From Lederbergia wuyishanensis (lineage in GTDB: Bacteria > Bacillota > Bacilli > Bacillales > Bacillaceae_C): a stretch of 64,000 nucleotides of DNA. Both the position numbers and the translations under genes were made by a program. The stretch lies in the NCBI RefSeq assembly GCF_022900255.1, contig NZ_JALIRM010000008.1, positions 1-64,000 of the forward strand, given 5' to 3'. The notes beneath the pieces were generated by a model. That model had not been told where the DNA came from, searched no databases, and worked only from the letters and a program-made list of their open reading frames with translations. Below, piece after piece: positions 55,055 through 63,051 of this stretch (positions are counted from its first letter, which is position 1; the number at the start of each line of letters is the position of its first letter).

Positions 55055-55516
55055 ATGGTTAGGCCATCAAAAAGCGTAAAAACGATGAGTAAAAACCTAA
55101 CAAAAGAAGAGATAGAGGTTCGAAAACAGACGGAGGAAAAGCTTAGAGGGGCAGCTGATAATATTTCCCCTCCGAAGCATTTAAACGCTAGGCAGAAGAA
55201 AATTTTCAATTATGTTGTTGAGGAATTACAAGCAAGTGGGATTCTTGGTAACTTGGATATTTACATTTTAGGTACTTTCGCTATTTCCATTGATCGTCTG
55301 CAGCAAATTGAAAAGCAGATTAATAAAGACATAGAAAAACTACTTGATAACAATTTGATGCGGGCTAAAGAAAAATATACAAAAGACTTTTTCCGATGTT
55401 GTAATGAATTGAGTCTCTCTCCACAAAGTAGGGCAAAACTTGGAAACATTAATTTCCAGGTTAAAGCAAAGGAAGATGATCCTTTGTTAAAAGTATTATC
55501 TGGTGGTAAGAAGTGA
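55055..55516 (+). CDS. Terminase small subunit, P27 family
   Basis: 153 residues that bind the packaging site. P27-type features: basic start RPSKSVKTMSKNLTKEEIEVRKQTEE, PPKHLNARQKKIFNYVVEELQASGILGNLDIYILGTFA helix pair and the terminal FFRCCNELSLSPQSRAKLGN. AGGAGGTGAGGAA precedes the ATG. Overlaps the large subunit start by four bases. Confidence 0.92.
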   Translation: MVRPSKSVKTMSKNLTKEEIEVRKQTEEKLRGAADNISPPKHLNARQKKIFNYVVEELQASGILGNLDIYILGTFAISIDRLQQIEKQINKDIEKLLDNNLMRAKEKYTKDFFRCCNELSLSPQSRAKLGNINFQVKAKEDDPLLKVLSGGKK

Positions 55517-57195
55517 TTCTTTTAGAAAAAGCCATTAGGTATGCTGAAAGAGTAACATCTGGAAAAGAAATTACTACAAAAGAAGTAATTATTCAATGTC
55601 ATTTGTTTTTACGAGATTTAAAAAAGCAAGATAGTGATGATTTTGATTACTACTTTGATGAAGATGCTATTGAAACAATTGAAGGTATTCTTTCATTGCT
55701 AAACTTTGCAACTGGTTTAGGAGTGATTGGAAAACCTGTGTTAAAAGGTCTGGAAGATTTCCAGGCTTTTTTTCTTGTTAATATTTTTGGATGGCGGTTT
55801 AAAGATGATCCAAAGAAATATCGTTATCGTGATGTAACTTTATTTATACCGAGGAAAAATGCTAAAACGTTTATTTGTGCATTGATTCTCATCATTCTGA
55901 TGTTAACAGAGGATGATTATTCAGAGTTTTACTCGATTTGTTTGGATAGGGAGCTTGCTGGTGAAGTTAAGAAAGCAATGTCGCAAATCATTAATGCGAG
56001 TCCGGCAGTAAGTAAGTACTTTGTTATTCCAATAACTTTAAACGGGAAAGTTATTTGTAAATTAACCAATAGTTTCTTCCAGGCAAGAACAGCTGAAGCG
56101 AATAAAAATAACTCGATTCGACCAAGTGCTTTTATTGCGGATGAAGTTGGAGCATTTAAGGACTATAAGAATATTAATGCAATGAGATCGGGGCAGTTGA
56201 ACGTAAAGAATCCATTACGCTTCAAACTTACAACCGCTTATGCTGAAGATAAATCAATCATGTTGGAAGAACTTGCGTACATCCGAAAGGTATTTAACGG
56301 TTTTGTCGAAGATGACCGCATGTTTGCCCTTCTTTATTATGCAGAAGAAGAGCATCTTTGGGATGACACTGGATTATACCAGGCGAATCCATTACGAATT
56401 GAGGAAAACTTCAATGAAATTCGTGATGCAAGGAAAACTGCTATTGAAAAGCCAGCTGAGCGCGAAGAATACCTCTGTAAACATATGAACCACTTCTTAC
56501 CTAGTAACAGTGGTGAGGCATATATCAATGTGGACGATTTACGAAAATGTAAGATTGATAACTTTGATTGGTCTGGCCGTCAAGTTTGGGTAGGGCTAGA
56601 CTTAGCGATGACAACGGACAACTGTTCTTACTCAATGGTTACAGAAGAGGACCAAGAAATATATGCTGAATCATTTGCGTTTGTTCCAGAAGAAAGAATC
56701 GAAGAAAAAAATAAACTGGAAAAAATTAATTATTATGATTTTATCCAACAAGGAGTTTGTTTTGCTTGTGGGGATATGACAGTTGATTATGGGTTCATCG
56801 AGGAAATGATCTTAGCTATTGAAGAAAAGCATAATGTTGTGGTTATGGGTATAGGTTATGACCGTTACAACTGTTTATCTAGTGCTCAAAGGTTTGAAAG
56901 AGAAGGGTATACAACAGTGGAAGTCAGACAACATTCAAGTGTTCTGCATCCACCTACTAAGCTATTAAAGGAAAAAATCCTTAATAAAGAGTTCCATTAC
57001 ACTGAAAACGTGCTATTAGAGGAAAACTTCCAGAATGCCAAAGTAACCTATGATACTAACAAAAACATGTATGTAAACAAAAAGAAATCTACAGGTAAAG
57101 TCGATATGGTTGTTAGCTTGATTAACGCTATTTATTTACTACAGCAAGATGTAATTTTCAATCCTGATGCGGATTGGGGGGCACAGGTAATATAG
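55513..57195 (+). CDS. terL: Terminase large subunit
   Basis: 560 residues, packaging motor ATPase plus nuclease. Walker A-like PRKNAKTF at 113-120 in the Terminase_1 form, Walker B region FIADEVGAFKD near 214, the C-terminal RNase H-like nuclease with WVGLDLAMTTDN and further acidic groups (GDMTVDYGF). GTG at 55513 overlaps the small subunit stop (GTGA). Followed 14 bases later by the portal gene. Confidence 0.95.
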   Translation: MILLEKAIRYAERVTSGKEITTKEVIIQCHLFLRDLKKQDSDDFDYYFDEDAIETIEGILSLLNFATGLGVIGKPVLKGLEDFQAFFLVNIFGWRFKDDPKKYRYRDVTLFIPRKNAKTFICALILIILMLTEDDYSEFYSICLDRELAGEVKKAMSQIINASPAVSKYFVIPITLNGKVICKLTNSFFQARTAEANKNNSIRPSAFIADEVGAFKDYKNINAMRSGQLNVKNPLRFKLTTAYAEDKSIMLEELAYIRKVFNGFVEDDRMFALLYYAEEEHLWDDTGLYQANPLRIEENFNEIRDARKTAIEKPAEREEYLCKHMNHFLPSNSGEAYINVDDLRKCKIDNFDWSGRQVWVGLDLAMTTDNCSYSMVTEEDQEIYAESFAFVPEERIEEKNKLEKINYYDFIQQGVCFACGDMTVDYGFIEEMILAIEEKHNVVVMGIGYDRYNCLSSAQRFEREGYTTVEVRQHSSVLHPPTKLLKEKILNKEFHYTENVLLEENFQNAKVTYDTNKNMYVNKKKSTGKVDMVVSLINAIYLLQQDVIFNPDADWGAQVI

Positions 57196-57209
57196 GAGGA
57201 GGTGAGAAA

Positions 57210-58478
57210 GTGAGATTATGGCCATTTGGAAAAAGCGAGAAAAGGTCAGAGGAATTAACTCCACAGGTGGATGATGTATTGTTAAAAGCATTACTTGGTA
57301 ATACGACAATTACAAGCAAAGAAGCTTTAACTATCCCAGTTGTAAGTGCTTGTGTTGGTATTATCTCTGACACAGTAGCTTCACTACCAATTATGCTTTA
57401 TAAATCTGAAAACAGAAAGGTTACTGAGATAAAAGATGATGCGCGTATATTTCTTCTCAATGATGAAACCAAGGATACTCTAGATGGTTTTCAGTTTAAA
57501 AAAGCATTGATTGTAGATTATCTGCTTAATGGCGCTGGGTATGCTTTTATAAATCGTTACCGAAATACAATTGAGAGCCTTCATTATGTGGAACATACTA
57601 ATGTGTCAATTCAAAAGAACACGGATCCTATCTTTAAGGACTATGATATTTTAGTTCATGGAGCGATGTATCGAGACTTTGAGTTTCTTAAATTAACTAG
57701 AAAAACGACAGATGGAATAACAGGTATGGGCATTATCGAAGAAAATAATAAAGTATTTTCTGTTGCATATAACTCATTGGTATTTGAAGACACACTTGTT
57801 AAGACAGGCGGAAACAAAAAAGGGTTTTTAAAAGCTCTAAATCGACTTAGTAAAGAAGCAATTGAAGAGCTCAAATTAGCCTGGAAAAACCTATATAAAA
57901 ACAATGATGAGAATGTCGTCATATTGAATAACGGAATGGAGTTTCAAGAAGCTGCGAATACTTCCGTTGAAATGCAGCTTAATGAAAATAAGAAAACCAA
58001 TTCAGCAGAGATTTGTAAAATATTTGTTGTTCCTGAATCTATTTTAGATGGAACAGCAAGTGATGAGGTATATAACAATTGGATAAAGGTTTGTATTCTA
58101 CCAATTCTAATAGCCTTACAAACCGCCTTAAACAAGGACCTTTTACTGCCAAGTGAAAAAGGTTCTTTTTATTTTGCCTTCGATACAAAGGAGTTGCTTA
58201 AAGGCGATATCGAGAAGCGATTCAAAGCTTATGAGATTGCAATTAAAAATAAGATTTTTGGCATTAACGAGGTTAGATACCTTGAAGATGCAGAGCCAAT
58301 AAAGGCATTTGAAGATTTGATTGTGCTTGGTCTAAATGACGTTTTATACAACATTAAGACAGGCGCTGTTTACACACCTAATACAGACAAGTCATCTAAT
58401 ATGAATAATTCCAGTAAAACCTTGGAGGGAGGTGAGGAAGATGAGAATAGAAATCCGAGGGAACCAAGTATTACTTGA
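57210..58478 (+). CDS. HK97-type portal protein
   Basis: 422 residues, ring at the capsid vertex through which DNA passes. Portal features: IPVVSACVGIISDTVASLPIMLYKSE near the start, YLLNGAGYAFINRYR, and SAEICKIFVVPESILDG. GTG at 57210 with GGAGGTGAG upstream; the longer open frame from 57174 overlaps the ribosome site and terL. Its end overlaps the protease gene by 38 bases. Confidence 0.94.
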   Translation: MRLWPFGKSEKRSEELTPQVDDVLLKALLGNTTITSKEALTIPVVSACVGIISDTVASLPIMLYKSENRKVTEIKDDARIFLLNDETKDTLDGFQFKKALIVDYLLNGAGYAFINRYRNTIESLHYVEHTNVSIQKNTDPIFKDYDILVHGAMYRDFEFLKLTRKTTDGITGMGIIEENNKVFSVAYNSLVFEDTLVKTGGNKKGFLKALNRLSKEAIEELKLAWKNLYKNNDENVVILNNGMEFQEAANTSVEMQLNENKKTNSAEICKIFVVPESILDGTASDEVYNNWIKVCILPILIALQTALNKDLLLPSEKGSFYFAFDTKELLKGDIEKRFKAYEIAIKNKIFGINEVRYLEDAEPIKAFEDLIVLGLNDVLYNIKTGAVYTPNTDKSSNMNNSSKTLEGGEEDENRNPREPSIT

Positions 58479-59043
58479 TGGCTATGTAAATGCGGTAGCA
58501 AGAGATAGCCGAATACTACCATCTCCAAGGGGAAGGTTTATAGAGCAGATTAAGCCGAAAACATTTGAACGTGCCTTACAGAAAGCAGATGATGTGGAGC
58601 TTCGTTTTAACCATGATGTAAAGAAGAAATTAGGATCCATTAAAGAAGGAAACTTGCAGTTGTACGAGGACAATATTGGATTACGAGCAATTGCTACCGT
58701 TTCCGATGATGAAGTAATTCAAAAAGCCAAAAATAGTGAATTAAGGGGTTGGTCGTTTGGTTTTATTGACAATGACCCTGATTGGCAAGATGGTCCAGAT
58801 GGAATACAGCGAAGATTCTTGAAAGATATTGACCTGTTGGAAGTATCAATATTGGACAAAACACCTGCTTATATTGCTACATCAATTGAGGCAAGAGGTG
58901 AGGAAGACGTCATTTCGGAAAACAGAAGTACTGATTTTAAAGCTGAAATTGAAGATTTAACTAAGGAAGAACAACGGGAAAACGTTGATTATTCTCTATA
59001 TGAGAAACAAATAGAAATTTTAAAACTGAAAGGTGGAAAATGA
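58441..59043 (+). CDS. HK97-type prohead protease
   Basis: 200 residues of the U35 serine protease family that matures the capsid. Catalytic His in RFNHDVKKKLGSI and Ser in LRGWSFGFIDND, with the FEVSILDKTPAY-like LLEVSILDKTPAYIAT strand. ATG at 58441 with GGAGGTGAGG upstream. A charged C-terminal extension follows the protease core. Directly before the capsid gene, as usual. Confidence 0.93.
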   Translation: MRIEIRGNQVLLDGYVNAVARDSRILPSPRGRFIEQIKPKTFERALQKADDVELRFNHDVKKKLGSIKEGNLQLYEDNIGLRAIATVSDDEVIQKAKNSELRGWSFGFIDNDPDWQDGPDGIQRRFLKDIDLLEVSILDKTPAYIATSIEARGEEDVISENRSTDFKAEIEDLTKEEQRENVDYSLYEKQIEILKLKGGK

Positions 59044-59046
59044 ATT

Positions 59047-60222
59047 ATGTTAAATGTACTAGCAAAACCAGTAATTGAATATCGCTCTATGCCATCTCTT
59101 TTAGAGCAACGCAACAATCTACTTGATGAAATGGACGGATTACTAAAGAAAGTGAAAGAGGAAACACGTGCTTTCACTGATGAAGAAAATAAGCGTTTTG
59201 GTGAAATTAAGGCGGAAATCACTAAAATTGATAACACGTTGAATGCGCAAGTGGAAGCTCGTGGCTTTGAGAAGAAAGAACCTGTGAAAAAATCAGCGAA
59301 AGAAGAAAGAGCACTTGCTGAAGAACGTGCATTCACTAACTACATTCGCGGTATAGTCGAAGAAAGACAAGATGTTAACTTAACTGTCGGTGATAATGGT
59401 GCGGTTATTCCTTCGTCCATCGCGGATAAAATCATTCAAAGAGTTTATGACCTTTCTCCAATCTACCAGTTAGCGACTCGTTATAATGTTGGCGGCACAC
59501 TGAGTATCCCATATTACGACGAAGAAGCTGGAACAATTGAAATGGCTTATGCCGATGAATTTGTTGAACTAGAATCAACTAGTGGAAAATTCAGTTCAAT
59601 CTCTTTAAAAGGATTTTTGGCTGGTGCACTAAGCAAAGTTTCTAAGTCTTTAATTAATAACTCTCAGTTTGACATTGCAAGTTTTGTTATTAATAAAATG
59701 GCGGAGTCAATTGCTAAATGGATTGAAAATGAATTACTTAATGGTACTACAGACAAGGTTTCAGGACTTTCAACTGTAAAACTAAAAGTTGTCGCTGCTA
59801 GTTCAACAGTAGTAACTGCTGATGAATTAATTGATCTTCAAGAAGAAGTACCTGACGCTTTCCAAGGTGAGTCTATTTGGATTATGAATAAATCAACTAG
59901 AAAGGCTATTCGTAAGTTGAAGGATGGCGATGGCACTTACTTACTTCAAAAAGACTTTAATTCAAAATGGGGATATACTCTACTGGGCAAAGATGTTTAT
60001 ACATCGGACAATATGCCAGGACTGGAAGCAAGTAAGACAGCTATCTATTACGGGGATATGAGTGGACTTGCTGTAAAACTTGCTGAAGATGTTTCAATTG
60101 AAGTTCTTCGCGAAAAGTACGCTACTCAACATGCCGTTGGTGTTGTTGGTTGGATTGAAATTGATTCGAAAGTGGAAAACGCGCAAAAAATTGCTAAGCT
60201 TATTATGAAAGCAGGAGCTTAA
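59047..60222 (+). CDS. Major capsid protein, HK97 fold
   Basis: 391 residues. The first about 100 residues are a coiled-coil delta/scaffold region (LLEQRNNLLDEMDGLLKKVKEETRAFTDEENKRFGEI) removed by the protease; the HK97 fold follows with GAVIPSSIADKIIQRVYDLSPIYQLATRYNVGG and IWIMNKSTRKAIRKLKDGDGTYLLQ near the P domain. A terminator-like hairpin directly after suggests extra expression relative to downstream genes. Confidence 0.94.
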   Translation: MLNVLAKPVIEYRSMPSLLEQRNNLLDEMDGLLKKVKEETRAFTDEENKRFGEIKAEITKIDNTLNAQVEARGFEKKEPVKKSAKEERALAEERAFTNYIRGIVEERQDVNLTVGDNGAVIPSSIADKIIQRVYDLSPIYQLATRYNVGGTLSIPYYDEEAGTIEMAYADEFVELESTSGKFSSISLKGFLAGALSKVSKSLINNSQFDIASFVINKMAESIAKWIENELLNGTTDKVSGLSTVKLKVVAASSTVVTADELIDLQEEVPDAFQGESIWIMNKSTRKAIRKLKDGDGTYLLQKDFNSKWGYTLLGKDVYTSDNMPGLEASKTAIYYGDMSGLAVKLAEDVSIEVLREKYATQHAVGVVGWIEIDSKVENAQKIAKLIMKAGA

Positions 60223-60224
60223 TG

Positions 60225-60255
60225 GGTGGGGGGAACTCCCACCTCTCTTTTTTTA
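60225..60255 (+). terminator. Hairpin after the major capsid gene
   Basis: GGTGGG (60225-60230) with CCCACC (60238-60243), seven-base loop, T-rich tail. It is likely leaky, because tail genes continue downstream. Confidence 0.7.
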
Positions 60256-60268
60256 GGGGGTGATGTGG

Positions 60269-60430
60269 ATGAAAGTCAAGGCACTAGTTAGTTTTGCAGG
60301 CGCTGTCACCATGGCTCCCGGAGAAGTTCGGGATATTAAGGAGAAGGTTATCTATGAGGACCTTCTAAGTGCTGGATACGTGGAAAAGGTAGAGACGAAG
60401 AAGAAGGTGACTGAAGATGAAAGTAAGTGA
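60269..60430 (+). CDS. Small head-tail region protein, 53 residues
   Basis: MKVKALVSFAGAVTMAPGEV, then DIKEKVIYEDLLSAGYVEKV and a Lys/Glu tail. The pattern of a beta strand pair plus short helix resembles small HeH/YqbF-type proteins between capsid and connector genes. GGGGGTGATG precedes the ATG. Overlaps the connector gene by 14 bases. Confidence 0.75.
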   Translation: MKVKALVSFAGAVTMAPGEVRDIKEKVIYEDLLSAGYVEKVETKKKVTEDESK

Positions 60431-60710
60431 GGTCACCATTAAAGAATTGATGGAATATGCCAGAGAATACAACACCGAAGATCCAGAAGTAATTAAAACA
60501 TTCACAACCATCTTAGCTGCATGTAAGACTTATATTAAGGGTTATACCGGTCTCGATGATAAAGCAATGGACATGAAAGAGGACCTAACCGTTGCATTGA
60601 TGGTCCTTTCCAATGAACTATATGATAATCGTACTTTCACTGTCGAAAATGACAAGGTGAACATTGTTATTAAATCAATTTTGGACATGCACTCCATCAA
60701 TCTTTTATAG
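60417..60710 (+). CDS. Head-tail connector protein, gp6-like
   Basis: 97 residues, helical: TIKELMEYAREYNTEDPEVIKTFTTILAACKTYIKGYTGL and DLTVALMVLSNELYDNRTF. This is the Phage_connect_1 pattern of the ring joining portal to the closure protein. Starts inside the preceding small gene, with strong coupling. Confidence 0.85.
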   Translation: MKVSEVTIKELMEYAREYNTEDPEVIKTFTTILAACKTYIKGYTGLDDKAMDMKEDLTVALMVLSNELYDNRTFTVENDKVNIVIKSILDMHSINLL

Positions 60711-60725
60711 GGGGTGTATTTTTTA

Positions 60726-61070
60726 ATGTCTAGATTTCGTATTAATCCAGGCGAATTTCGACATGTTATTACTTTTCAAAAGTTACAAGGTACCCAAAAT
60801 GACTATGGTGAAGAAATAAAGGATCCAATTGAATGGGAAGAAATACTTACAGTGCGTGCCGGTATTTATCCAATGAGTGGCCGTGAGTTCTTTGCAGCAG
60901 AAACTGTAAATAGTGAGGTTACTCATAAAATCAACATGCGATATGTTCCAGGTATCACATCGGATATGAGAATTAAGTATGGAGAAAGGACTTTCGAGTT
61001 ATCTTCACCACCGATTAATTTTCAAGAGAAAAACATATTACTCCAGCTATTATGCAAGGAGTTGATATAG
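60726..61070 (+). CDS. Head closure protein (SPP1 gp16-like)
   Basis: 114 residues of the head-tail joining family: FRINPGEFRHVITFQKLQGTQNDYGEEIKDPIEWEEILTVRAGIYPMSGREFFAAETVNSEVTHKINMRYVPGITSDMRI. ATG at 60726 with GGGGGTG upstream; an in-frame GTG at 60714 lies in that site. Its stop (TAG) overlaps the next GTG by one base. Confidence 0.9.
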   Translation: MSRFRINPGEFRHVITFQKLQGTQNDYGEEIKDPIEWEEILTVRAGIYPMSGREFFAAETVNSEVTHKINMRYVPGITSDMRIKYGERTFELSSPPINFQEKNILLQLLCKELI

Positions 61071-61516
61071 TGGCTAAGTTCAAAATTGAGGGAATGAAAA
61101 AGCTTCAAAGGGATTTGAAAAAACTTGGAGATGTTCCTCAACGAACGGTTACAGCAGCTGCTCGAAAAGGAATGAATATTGCATCGAAAGATGCGAAAGT
61201 AAAGGCTCCTGTTCAGACTGGAGATTTAAAAAAAGGTATCAAATTAGTTGGTGAGCGAACACGAACAAAGGGAAAGAAAGTATATCGTGTTGTTTTTGAT
61301 CGTTCGATGAATGACGTTTTTCAGAAGAGAAATTCATTGGGAGATATAACGGGATATTATCCTGTGTCACAAGAATATGGATTTTTTACGAAAAACGGAA
61401 AATACATCCCGGGATTTTATTTTATTAGAGACTCACTTTCCAATAATAAAAGAAAAATAGAGGATACCATCGTTAATGAAATGTCTAAGCGGATTGATAA
61501 GGAACTTAGGGGGTGA
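61070..61516 (+). CDS. HK97 gp10-like tail-component protein
   Basis: 148 residues: FKIEGMKKLQRDLKKLGDVPQRTVTAAARKGMNIASKDAKVKAPVQTGDLKKGIKL is the gp10-like start of the tail terminator/connector protein. Start GTG at 61070, with AAGGAG eight bases upstream; the ATG at 61052 is upstream of that site. Followed by the DUF3168 gene. Confidence 0.9.
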   Translation: MAKFKIEGMKKLQRDLKKLGDVPQRTVTAAARKGMNIASKDAKVKAPVQTGDLKKGIKLVGERTRTKGKKVYRVVFDRSMNDVFQKRNSLGDITGYYPVSQEYGFFTKNGKYIPGFYFIRDSLSNNKRKIEDTIVNEMSKRIDKELRG

Positions 61517-61520
61517 TTAG

Positions 61521-61904
61521 TTGGAAAAGGCATTACGTTATGAGATTAATAAAATTCCGGAATTAAAAAATAGAATCTATCCAACTAATGCACCTGAAGG
61601 TGAGAGAGCCCCTTTTCTTGTGTATCAGAAATCACGATTTCAGCAAACAAAGACGTTTGAAGGCATTCAAAATCATACTGAAGCTGGGTATTTGCTAAAC
61701 ATTCTTTGCTCATCGTATTCACAACTTCAAGATTTATCTATAAAACTGAGAAAACAGTTAGACACGTTGCCACTCAGAAACATTGGAAATGAAGGTATTT
61801 ATATACAGGACATGACTGTTAACAATCAGGCAGAAACATATGAAAATGAACTACAACTTTATCGAGGAATCTTTGACGTGACGTTTTATTATGAGGAGGC
61901 ATAA
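61521..61904 (+). CDS. DUF3168 tail completion protein
   Basis: 127 residues: LRYEINKIPELKNRIYPTNAPEGERAPFLVYQKSRF, an inner LLNILCSSYSQLQDLSIKLRKQLDTLP and LQLYRGIFDVTFYYEEA, the DUF3168/gp17 pattern of the tail terminator ring. TTG start at 61521 with GGGGGTGATT upstream. Confidence 0.87.
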   Translation: MEKALRYEINKIPELKNRIYPTNAPEGERAPFLVYQKSRFQQTKTFEGIQNHTEAGYLLNILCSSYSQLQDLSIKLRKQLDTLPLRNIGNEGIYIQDMTVNNQAETYENELQLYRGIFDVTFYYEEA

Positions 61905-61906
61905 CA

Positions 61907-62329
61907 ATGGCTAAAAGAGCATTAGGAACAAAACTGAAAATAGGAAAAACCACATCTACACCAGTAGCAGGATTAACATCGATAGGCGGACTTGACTTAT
62001 CGGCGGATACAATCGATGTCACTACATTAGATTCAGACGGGGGATATCGTGAATTTATTGGCGGCTTTAAAGACGGTGGAGAAGTGCCGTTAGAAGGATA
62101 TTTTAATCCGGAAACAGGAAAAGGGCAAAAAGAACTTTATGATTTATTTGAAAGCGGAGTTACCGAAGACTTTACAATTGAGTTCCCTCCAGAAGTTAAT
62201 GCAAAATGGGAATTTAAAGGGGTTGTAACTAATTTTGCAACCGGCGCAGATTTAGAGGATCCATTATCTTTTTCAGCTACGATAAAAGTTTCAGGTAAGC
62301 CAAATTTAGCAGTAGGAACAGGTTCTTAA
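61907..62329 (+). CDS. Major tail tube protein
   Basis: 140 residues: ALGTKLKIGKTTSTPVAGLTSIGGLDLSADTIDVTTLDSDGGYREFIGGFKDGGEVPLEGYFNP and a C-terminal FSATIKVSGKPNLAVG, typical of the siphovirus tail tube beta sandwich. GAGGAGG precedes the ATG. A strong terminator follows, which fits high expression of this gene. Confidence 0.93.
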   Translation: MAKRALGTKLKIGKTTSTPVAGLTSIGGLDLSADTIDVTTLDSDGGYREFIGGFKDGGEVPLEGYFNPETGKGQKELYDLFESGVTEDFTIEFPPEVNAKWEFKGVVTNFATGADLEDPLSFSATIKVSGKPNLAVGTGS

Positions 62330-62361
62330 GACTAGGGAGATGAATCCCTAGTCTATTTTTT
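62330..62361 (+). terminator. Terminator after the tail tube gene
   Basis: GACTAGGGA (62330-62338) pairs with TCCCTAGTC (62345-62353), followed by TATTTTTT. Confidence 0.88.
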
Positions 62362-62380
62362 ATATTTCAGGAGGATGAAC

Positions 62381-62722
62381 ATGAGCGATAAAAATGATTT
62401 AGTCATTATTAATCTCGATAGACCACGTGTATTACGTTTTGGACACAAGGCTTTGAAAACATTAACAGCATTAACTGGAATGACTTTCGACGACATCGAT
62501 TTGGAAAATTTCGATTTGGAAACCATTGAAAAAGTCTTTTATTGTGGATTGTTATCGGATGCTAAAGAAAACAATGAAACTTTAAAACTTGAAGATATGG
62601 AAGATTTGCTAGATAAGGCGAATAACTATGGCGAACTCTTAGAAAAAATGACACTAGCTTTTAATGCTGCGTTCGGACAGATGGCGGAAGAACAAAAAAA
62701 CTTTCAACGGATTGTGGAGTAG
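62381..62722 (+). CDS. Tail assembly chaperone gpG
   Basis: 113 residues: LVIINLDRPRVLRFGHKALKTLTALTGMTFDDIDLENF and a C-terminal LLEKMTLAFNAAFGQMAEEQKNFQRIVE. This is the short product of the gpG/gpGT pair and binds the tape measure during tail growth. ATG at 62381 with AGGAGG six bases upstream. The -1 slippery heptamer A-AAA-AAC is at 62695-62701, eight codons before the stop. Confidence 0.92.
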   Translation: MSDKNDLVIINLDRPRVLRFGHKALKTLTALTGMTFDDIDLENFDLETIEKVFYCGLLSDAKENNETLKLEDMEDLLDKANNYGELLEKMTLAFNAAFGQMAEEQKNFQRIVE

Positions 62723-63051
62723 AGTCGGAAGACCAAGCAATTGCTTGGGATTGGGAACAGTCTCTTAAATCCGCAATCCATATCGGAATAAGCATAGCAG
62801 ATTACAACGAAATGACGCCTCATGAGTTAAATCTTAATATACAAGATTTTAATGAAAAACAAAGAGCGTTAAATGAAGAAAAGATCGTTCTAACGTATTT
62901 GGGGGCATATTGGCAAAGAATTAACAAGTTTCCTAGTTTAAATAAAGTTCTTGGAAAAGAGCCTGAGAAAAAGAAAATGACTGATGAGGAAATGTTTAAA
63001 CAAGTTAAACGACTTAATGCTTTATTCGGCGGAACCGAGGAGGTGAAGTAA
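62381..63051 (+). CDS. Frameshifted tail assembly chaperone gpGT
   Basis: Read as 62381-62701 joined to 62701-63051. A -1 slip on A-AAA-AAC moves the ribosome from the gpG frame into an open frame that begins CTT at 62701 and ends at 63051; 62812, the first ATG of that frame, is exactly in phase. Between 62701 and 62812 the frame is open with coding character (SEDQAIAWDWEQSLKSAIHI). The gpT part ends in VKRLNALFGGTEEVK, typical of T domains. An inverted repeat CCAAGC-aatt-GCTTGG at 62733-62748 could stimulate slipping. Lambda-type frameshifting here is well known for siphoviruses. Confidence 0.9.
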
